From: an uncultured Parasphingopyxis sp.
Lineage (GTDB): Bacteria; Pseudomonadota; Alphaproteobacteria; Sphingomonadales; Sphingomonadaceae
Direction: 5' to 3'
Length of the DNA stretch: 64,000 nucleotides
Assembly (NCBI GenBank): GCA_947259005.1
Contig: CAMYKP010000001.1
Coordinates: forward strand, 1-64,000
Numbering within the stretch: the stretch's first letter is position 1; each line of letters begins with the position of its first letter. A program made the translations under genes and the position numbers. Positions 58,695 to 64,000 of the stretch are shown piece after piece. The notes beneath the pieces were generated by a model. The model saw only the letters and a program-made list of their open reading frames with translations, was not told the DNA's origin and did not search any database.

Positions 58695-59606
58695 ATGGAA
58701 TCGCAGTCATCTCTCCCCGATACGGAACGGCACTGGCTGATCGCCGCCTTGCCTGCTTCCGCGCGACCCTTCGGACTGCTTGCGCGGTTCGACCGGCCGA
58801 TTGGCTGGTGGCTGCTCTTCTGGCCGTGCGCATGGAGCGTGGCGCTGGCGGGCGGGGCGATGGAGCGATGGAATCTGCTGCTTTGGTTTCTGCTGGGGGC
58901 CATCGCGATGCGCGGGGCGGGCTGCGTCTATAACGATATCGTCGACCGTGAACTCGACCGGAAGGTTGAACGCACTCGAACGCGGCCTCTGGCCAGCGGA
59001 CGGGTGTCGTTGCGTGCGGCATGGATATGGCTGGTGCTGCTTTGCCTGATCGGATTGGCGGTGCTCCTCCAGGTACGATGGGAAGCGCAGCTGGTCGCGC
59101 TGGGCAGCCTCGCCCTTGTCGCCGCCTATCCTTTCATGAAACGCATCACCTGGTGGCCCCAGGCCTGGCTGGGCCTCGTTTTCAGCTGGGGAGCTTTGGT
59201 CGGCTGGGTGGCGATCACCGGCGAATATGCGCCAGCCCTTTTCTGGCTCTATGCGGGCTCCGTGTTCTGGGTGATTGGTTATGATACTATCTATGCCTTG
59301 CAGGATATCGAGGATGATGCGCTGGCGGGCGTAAAAAGCACAGCGCGAAGATTTGGCAAGAATGCGCGGCTCGGAATAGCGCTTTTCTATATGGCCGCCC
59401 TTATCTGCTGGTGCTTCGCGATCTGGCAGATCCGGCCGCAATGGCTGGGCGTATCGGCGTTGCTACCGGCCGCGTTGCATTTCATCTGGCAAGTCGCGAC
59501 TTTGCACCCGGGTAGCGGCAGGGATGCGCTGGCCAAGTTCCGGTCGAACCGGGAGGCGGGATTGCTTGTCGCTCTTGCATGTCTTGTCGTGGGAGCCAGC
59601 GCCTGA
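58695..59606 (+). CDS. ubiA: 4-hydroxybenzoate polyprenyltransferase (UbiA)
   Basis: Membrane prenyltransferase of ubiquinone synthesis, 303 aa with about eight or nine helices. Both aspartate-rich motifs are present: NDIVDRELDRKVERTRTRPLA and YALQDIEDDALAGVKSTARRFG. RFDRPIGWWLLFWPCAWSVALA at the start fits the family. It would supply quinone for the respiratory chain. Confidence 0.95.
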   Translation: MESQSSLPDTERHWLIAALPASARPFGLLARFDRPIGWWLLFWPCAWSVALAGGAMERWNLLLWFLLGAIAMRGAGCVYNDIVDRELDRKVERTRTRPLASGRVSLRAAWIWLVLLCLIGLAVLLQVRWEAQLVALGSLALVAAYPFMKRITWWPQAWLGLVFSWGALVGWVAITGEYAPALFWLYAGSVFWVIGYDTIYALQDIEDDALAGVKSTARRFGKNARLGIALFYMAALICWCFAIWQIRPQWLGVSALLPAALHFIWQVATLHPGSGRDALAKFRSNREAGLLVALACLVVGASA

Positions 59607-59652
59607 CCGTATACAGGGTGACAATTCCGTACCGCCTCCCTAAATCGCCACC

Positions 59653-60999
59653 ATGCTTACAGTCACCGAAGCGCAGGCGCGCGTCTCCGATCTTGTTACT
59701 TCCGCAAAAAAAGCCGGAGCCGATGCGGCCGACGTGCTTTATTCGGGTGGGGCATCCACAGAAGTGCAGATTCGCCTTGGCGAACTGGAAGATGTCCAGC
59801 GCTCGGAAGGCGAAGAGATCGGGCTGCGTTTCTTCGAAGGCCAGCGGTCGGCCAGCGTGTCGTCCTCCGACCTGTCGGCCGATGCCCTCGCGACGCTTGT
59901 CGAACGCGCAGCAGCCATGGCGCGCGAGGCACCGGAAGATGCCTATGCCGGGCTCGCACCGGAGGACAGGCTCTTTCACGGTGTGTTGCCTGATCTCGAT
60001 ATCGATGATGGCCGCGATGCCGAGCCCGAAGCCTTGCGCGCCGCCGCACTTGAAGCGGAAGATGCGGCCCGCGCGGTTGAAGGCGTGACGAACAGTGAGG
60101 GCGGCGGGGCGTCGGCCAGCCGTTCGATCATGGCGCTGGCGACGAGCCATGGTTTTTGCGGTGGATATCAGGCATCCAACTATGGTTATTCTGCCAGTGT
60201 AATCGCGGGCGAGGGCAGCGGGATGCAGCGCGATTACGCCTATCGCACGGCGCGCCATCTTGCCGATCTCGATAGCCCTTCAAGCATCGGCCGCCGTGCG
60301 GGCGAACGGACTGTCGCGCGCTTGAATCCGGCGAAGCTGTCCAGCGGGGCCATGCCTGTAGTCTTCGATCCGCGGGTTTCCGGAGGGCTCCTCGGTCATC
60401 TGGTCGGCGCGATCACCGGCTCAGCAATTACCCGCGGCACAAGTTTCCTGCGCGACGATCTGGGCAAACAGATATTCCCGGCTGGCATCACCGTTGTTGA
60501 CGATCCCCTGCGTAAGCGAGGCCTTCGGTCGAGGCCCTTTGATGGAGAGGGGCTGCCGGTCGCTAAGAGCGCGATCATCGAGGATGGCGTGTTGACCGGC
60601 TGGCTGCTCGACAGCGCGTCGGCGCGTCAGCTTGGCCTGGAGCCCACGGGCCATGCCAAGCGCGGGATTGGCGGTCCGCCGGGCGCAGGAACGACCAATC
60701 TGCATCTGAAAGCCGGATCGGTGTCACGGGATGAGCTGATCGCGGATATTGCGCAGGGCGTTCTGGTAACGGAACTAATCGGCATGGGCGTAAACCCGGT
60801 AACCGGCGACTATAGCCGCGGTGCATCAGGCTTCCTGATCGAAAATGGCCAGATTGGAGCGCCGGTTGCCGAGATTACCATCGCGGGCAACCTGAAGGAT
60901 ATGTTCAGCGAATTGACCCCGGCTGACGATCTGGAGTTTATTCGCGGTGTCAACGCGCCGACCTTGAGGATCGAGGGCATGACGGTGGCGGGTGCCTGA
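59653..60999 (+). CDS. pmbA: TldE/PmbA family metalloprotease subunit
   Basis: A 448-aa member of the TldD/TldE (PmbA) family, which acts as a heterodimer to cleave small peptides, for example in microcin maturation. The sequence follows TldE: early VLYSGGASTEVQIRLGELEDVQRSEGEEIGLRFF, middle VVFDPRVSGGLLGHLVGAITGSAI, late GVNPVTGDYSRGASGFLIENG. TldE lacks the metal motif of TldD, consistent here. tldD is not in the window. It overlaps the phosphatase gene by 8 bases. Confidence 0.93.
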   Translation: MLTVTEAQARVSDLVTSAKKAGADAADVLYSGGASTEVQIRLGELEDVQRSEGEEIGLRFFEGQRSASVSSSDLSADALATLVERAAAMAREAPEDAYAGLAPEDRLFHGVLPDLDIDDGRDAEPEALRAAALEAEDAARAVEGVTNSEGGGASASRSIMALATSHGFCGGYQASNYGYSASVIAGEGSGMQRDYAYRTARHLADLDSPSSIGRRAGERTVARLNPAKLSSGAMPVVFDPRVSGGLLGHLVGAITGSAITRGTSFLRDDLGKQIFPAGITVVDDPLRKRGLRSRPFDGEGLPVAKSAIIEDGVLTGWLLDSASARQLGLEPTGHAKRGIGGPPGAGTTNLHLKAGSVSRDELIADIAQGVLVTELIGMGVNPVTGDYSRGASGFLIENGQIGAPVAEITIAGNLKDMFSELTPADDLEFIRGVNAPTLRIEGMTVAGA

Positions 61000-61768
61000 G
61001 GTAACTCTCTCTGCAATAGCGGATATCGCCGCCGAGGCGGCTGAAAAGGCGTCGGAGCGCTGGAAGGGTGAGCTTGAAATCTGGGAAAAATCGCCCGACC
61101 ACCCGGTTTCCGATGTCGATCTTCTTGTCGATAATTTTTTGCGGGAACGATTGGCAGCGCTTGATCCGGATGCTGGATATTTGTCCGAGGAAACGACCGA
61201 CAGTGCGGCGCGGCTGGGGAAGTCGCGTGTCTGGGTCGTCGATCCGATTGATGGAACGCGTGATTTTATCCGCGAGCGAACGGGGTGGTGCGTTTCGGTT
61301 GCGCTGATCGAAGATGGCCAGCCAATCTTTGGCGTGCTTGAAGCTCCGGCGCGGGGCGAACGCTGGTTGGCGAGTGCGGGCGGGGGCGCAACGCGCAATG
61401 GTTTGCCGATTGGCGTAAGCGACCGCACCGAGTTACCGGGTTCTCGCATTCCCTTTGCCAATCTGGCGAAGGATTCCGATCTGGTCGCGGTAAATCAGCC
61501 CAATTCAATTGCGCTCAGAATTGCCATGGTTGCTGCGGGAGAGGCGGATCTCGTGGCGACCCTGCGCTGGGGCCATGAATGGGATGTCGGTGCGGCCGCC
61601 CTGATAGCGAGTGAGGCTGGAGCAACGGTTTCCGATGCACTGGGAGCACCCCTGATATTCAACACCCATGCTGCGGAAGCCTTTGGCGTGCTGATCACAG
61701 CGCCGGGAATTCATGCGGCAGCGGTTGAGCGATTGCGCGAGCAAGCTGAGAAACTGTCCGTCCGCTAG
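60992..61768 (+). CDS. Inositol monophosphatase family phosphatase (CysQ/HisN-like)
   Basis: Metal-dependent phosphatase of 258 aa. The family motifs are WVVDPIDGTRDFIRE (metal and substrate site) and a late WDVGAAALIASEAGA. The EET motif that binds metal is also present (YLSEETTDSAA). Substrate could be 3'-phosphoadenosine 5'-phosphate (CysQ), histidinol phosphate (HisN) or inositol phosphate; sequence alone does not decide. It starts with GTG inside the pmbA stop region. Confidence 0.9.
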   Translation: MPEVTLSAIADIAAEAAEKASERWKGELEIWEKSPDHPVSDVDLLVDNFLRERLAALDPDAGYLSEETTDSAARLGKSRVWVVDPIDGTRDFIRERTGWCVSVALIEDGQPIFGVLEAPARGERWLASAGGGATRNGLPIGVSDRTELPGSRIPFANLAKDSDLVAVNQPNSIALRIAMVAAGEADLVATLRWGHEWDVGAAALIASEAGATVSDALGAPLIFNTHAAEAFGVLITAPGIHAAAVERLREQAEKLSVR

Positions 61769-61774
61769 TTTGCG

Positions 61775-62191
61775 TTAGAGTCCGAGCCTCGGCATTTCCT
61801 GTGCCGGGCATTTGTCCATCACCACTTTGAGGCCCGCTGCCTCGGCGCGCGCAGCCGCCGCTTCGTTGATTACGCCAAGTTGCATCCAGACGGCTCTTGC
61901 TCCGGCGGCTATCGCCTGATCGACCGCTTCCCCGGCGGCTTCGCTGTTGCGAAAGATATCGACCATGTCGATCGGCTCGTCGATATCCGAGAGGGCGCCG
62001 ACGACGGTTATGCCATGAATATGGTCACCGCCTCTCCCTGGATTGACCGGGATGACCGTGAAACCCTTGTGGAGCAGGAATTCCATCACATGGTTGCTGG
62101 CGCGCTCGGGATTGACCGAAGCGCCGACCATCGCAATCGTTGAGGTTTCTTCGAGCAGCTCTGTAAGCTCTTCATCGCTCGTCAATGGCAT
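61775..62191 (-). CDS. CoA-binding domain protein (YccU-like)
   Basis: A 138-aa Rossmann-fold protein of the CoA_binding_2 family: STIAMVGASVNPERASNHVMEFLLHKGFTVIPVNPG, DMVDIFRNSE, AVWMQLGVINEAAAARAEAAG and the conserved MDKCPAQE. Homologues bind CoA or related nucleotides, but the role is unclear. It converges with the phosphatase gene and lies just after apbC on the same strand. Confidence 0.92.
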   Translation of the reverse strand: MPLTSDEELTELLEETSTIAMVGASVNPERASNHVMEFLLHKGFTVIPVNPGRGGDHIHGITVVGALSDIDEPIDMVDIFRNSEAAGEAVDQAIAAGARAVWMQLGVINEAAAARAEAAGLKVVMDKCPAQEMPRLGL

Positions 62192-62227
62192 GAAACACCT
62201 CCTTGGCGTTGAAGGGGCCAGCTTTTC

Positions 62228-63223
62228 CTATTTATCCATCCAGTCGGTGACTTTCCCGGCTATCGCGTTGAAGGCGTCAGCGCTTTTGCCATTGCTTGCG
62301 GCAGGCGGGATACCATTATCCGACGCTAGGCGAATATCCATTTCGAGCGGGATCCGGCCCAGAAAATCATAGCCCAGCTCTTGGGCTGCTGCCTCGGCAC
62401 CTCCGGTTCCGAACGGGTCGGAAATTGCGCCGCATTCCGGGCATTCATAACCCGCCATATTTTCAACCAGTCCGATAATCGGGACATCGGCTTCGGTGAA
62501 AAGGTGGATGGCACGCCGCGCATCGATGAGCGCCAGATCCTGCGGCGTCGACACGATGAGCGCGCCGGCGGGCTTGTATTTCTGCACCATCGTCAACTGC
62601 ACATCGCCGGTGCCGGGTGGCAGGTCGATGATCAGCGTTTCCGTGTCTCCCCATTCGGCATCGATCAGCTGGCCCAGAGCGTTGCCCGCCATAGGGCCGC
62701 GCCAGGCAATCGCCTGTCCCGGCTTCACGAGTTGGCCCATGCTGAGCATCCCAATGCCAAAATCCGTTTGAACCGGCACAAGCTTCTTATGCTCGTTCGC
62801 GGTCGGCTTGCGGTCTTCCGCGCCCAGCAGGCGCGGTTGCGACGGGCCGTAAATATCGGCGTCGATCAGGCCGACACGCAGTCCGCGCCGGGCAAGGGCA
62901 ATCGCCAGATTGGCCGAGAGTGTCGATTTTCCAACTCCACCCTTGCCCGATCCGACGGCGATGATCCGCCGGGTTGTGCGCTTGCTGGTCATGGCAACCC
63001 GGACGGTGTCGACCCCGTCGATCGCCTTGAGGGTGCGATTGATATCGGCCTCGATCAATGCGCGCTTGTCTTCATTGATATCGGTTACATCGAGGATGGC
63101 GCTGGCGATGCCATCTGCAAATCGCGGAGCGGGGGCCCTGCCGGAATCTACAAGCCCCTTGCCCGAAACCGGGTCTGGAATGGCGTTCAGGGCGGCGGAT
63201 AGCTGGTCACTTATTTCGGTCAT
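62228..63223 (-). CDS. apbC: Iron-sulfur cluster carrier ATPase ApbC/Mrp
   Basis: P-loop ATPase of 331 aa that carries Fe-S clusters to apo-proteins. The deviant Walker A is GSGKGGVGKSTLSANLA, followed by LIDADIYGPSQPRLLG, IIDLPPGTGDVQLT and the cluster-binding CPEC (ENMAGYECPECG). An N-terminal MIP18-like segment is present. The start MTEISDQLSAALNAI is chosen over an upstream in-frame ATG whose product would be a Pro-rich stretch that is only the complement of the hflK glycine-rich region. Confidence 0.95.
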   Translation of the reverse strand: MTEISDQLSAALNAIPDPVSGKGLVDSGRAPAPRFADGIASAILDVTDINEDKRALIEADINRTLKAIDGVDTVRVAMTSKRTTRRIIAVGSGKGGVGKSTLSANLAIALARRGLRVGLIDADIYGPSQPRLLGAEDRKPTANEHKKLVPVQTDFGIGMLSMGQLVKPGQAIAWRGPMAGNALGQLIDAEWGDTETLIIDLPPGTGDVQLTMVQKYKPAGALIVSTPQDLALIDARRAIHLFTEADVPIIGLVENMAGYECPECGAISDPFGTGGAEAAAQELGYDFLGRIPLEMDIRLASDNGIPPAASNGKSADAFNAIAGKVTDWMDK

Positions 63224-63293
63224 GTCGGTCAAATAGGGAGCCGCCGGGCAAATGACACTGTTTTTCCCTGCAAGGGTTCCTATAAAGAGAGCT

Positions 63294-64000
63294 ATGAGCG
63301 TTTTAACCAGTATAGGTGCCAGACTTGGCGCATTGTTGAACAGCGAGGGCCGCGGCCCTTGGGGTGGCCGTGGCAGCGGCGGGTCGGGCGGCAACGGCTC
63401 GGGCGGTGGTTCTGGCGGTGGAGGAGGCGATGATGGCCCCAAAAACCCCTGGTCCCAGCCGCCTCGCAAAAGGCCAACAGGCGGTCAGAGCGGTCCGACG
63501 GCGCTTGACGATCTGTTGAAACGCGGTCGCAGCCAATGGGGCGGCAGCGGTGGACGCGGCCCGAATATGCCGACCTTTGGCGGTCGGCCGATCTGGTTCT
63601 GGGCGATTATCGTTCTCGTCCTGCTCTGGCTCTTTTTCACATCCTTCCATCTGGTCGGCCCGCAGGAACGCGGTGTGCTGACCCGGTTTGGCAATTATCA
63701 GGGCACGTTCGAGCCGGGCGTCAGCCTTTCCTGGCCCGCGCCCATCGACCGGGTGCAGATCATAGATGTCGACAATATCCGCACCATCGATATCGGCGGC
63801 GGCGGCGAGAATGCCGAAAATCGCGTGCTGACCGGTGATCAGAATATCGTCGATCTTGCCTATCAGATTCGCTGGAATATCAAGGAGCCGCAAAATTACC
63901 TTTTCCAGATCGCGGACCCCGACACGACGATCCGGGAAGTGGCCGAAAGCGCAATGCGCGCCGTCATGGCGCGGATCACGCTCGACGAAGCCATCGGCTC
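63294..64000 (+). CDS. hflK: FtsH protease modulator HflK (3' end outside window)
   Basis: The first 235 residues of HflK. A Gly-rich cytoplasmic N-terminus (SGGSGGNGSGGGSGGGGGDDG) and NPWSQPPRKRP lead to one membrane helix (IWFWAIIVLVLLWLFFTSFHL), then the SPFH/band 7 domain (VGPQERGVLTRFGNYQGTFEPG, DQNIVDLAYQIRWNIKEP). AAGAGAG precedes the ATG. HflK with HflC forms a cage around FtsH; hflC presumably follows outside. It is divergent from apbC with 70 bases between starts. Confidence 0.95.
   Translation, partial: MSVLTSIGARLGALLNSEGRGPWGGRGSGGSGGNGSGGGSGGGGGDDGPKNPWSQPPRKRPTGGQSGPTALDDLLKRGRSQWGGSGGRGPNMPTFGGRPIWFWAIIVLVLLWLFFTSFHLVGPQERGVLTRFGNYQGTFEPGVSLSWPAPIDRVQIIDVDNIRTIDIGGGGENAENRVLTGDQNIVDLAYQIRWNIKEPQNYLFQIADPDTTIREVAESAMRAVMARITLDEAIG

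Noticed and set aside
63224..63469. Pro-rich N-terminal extension of ApbC
   Set aside because: It is the complement of the glycine-rich start of hflK and does not resemble ApbC.

Overview
The window reads as ordinary chromosome from an alphaproteobacterium of the order Sphingomonadales. The pointers are a GC-rich coding style with tightly packed genes, a large TonB-dependent receptor, an imuA-imuB-dnaE2 mutasome cassette with an alphaproteobacterial GAAC-N7-GAAC SOS box, a cbb3 oxidase cluster with an FnrL-type regulator, a plant/alphaproteobacterial-type glutamate-cysteine ligase, and many membrane c-di-GMP proteins. I saw no insertion sequence, prophage, CRISPR array or rRNA. Two tRNA genes are present (Tyr-GTA and Gly-TCC).

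Layout. 1-8 kb: the 3' end of a TonB-dependent receptor with a strong terminator, a PadR repressor, a lone receiver protein and a very large MASE1/PAS hybrid histidine kinase. 8-15 kb: a flavoprotein, then imuA-imuB-dnaE2, an SOS-inducible translesion synthesis operon. 15-26 kb: ccoNOQP-ccoGHIS, a small secreted cysteine-bearing protein and an FNR-type regulator, then ompW and hemN around another FNR-like box. This is a complete low-oxygen respiration module carrying its own candidate regulator. 26-32 kb: an RpfF-like crotonase (likely fatty-acid signal synthase) beside two GGDEF-EAL proteins. 32-39.5 kb: M3 peptidase, class I haloalkane dehalogenase, META-domain protein and the branched-chain 2-oxoacid dehydrogenase operon (E1alpha, E1beta, E2).

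39.5-44 kb is the least ordinary stretch. It holds a 45-residue peptide gene with a strong ribosome binding site, two related cupin/HEAT-like proteins, a receiver-less winged-helix regulator, and a single-pass protein joining TIR, LprI-like and TonB C-terminal domains. I recognise no described system with this content; it is my best candidate for something new.

44-64 kb is mostly housekeeping: aminotransferase, AI-2E family permease, S-formylglutathione hydrolase, hydrolases, PilZ protein, DNA glycosylase, ferredoxin, RlmB, TetR regulator, GshA, RsmE, UbiA, PmbA, CysQ-like phosphatase, a CoA-binding protein, ApbC/Mrp and the start of HflK. A large secreted P-domain/DUF11 protein sits between rsmE and gshA. 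A 425-base gene-free stretch near 54 kb carries a perfect 14-bp inverted repeat.
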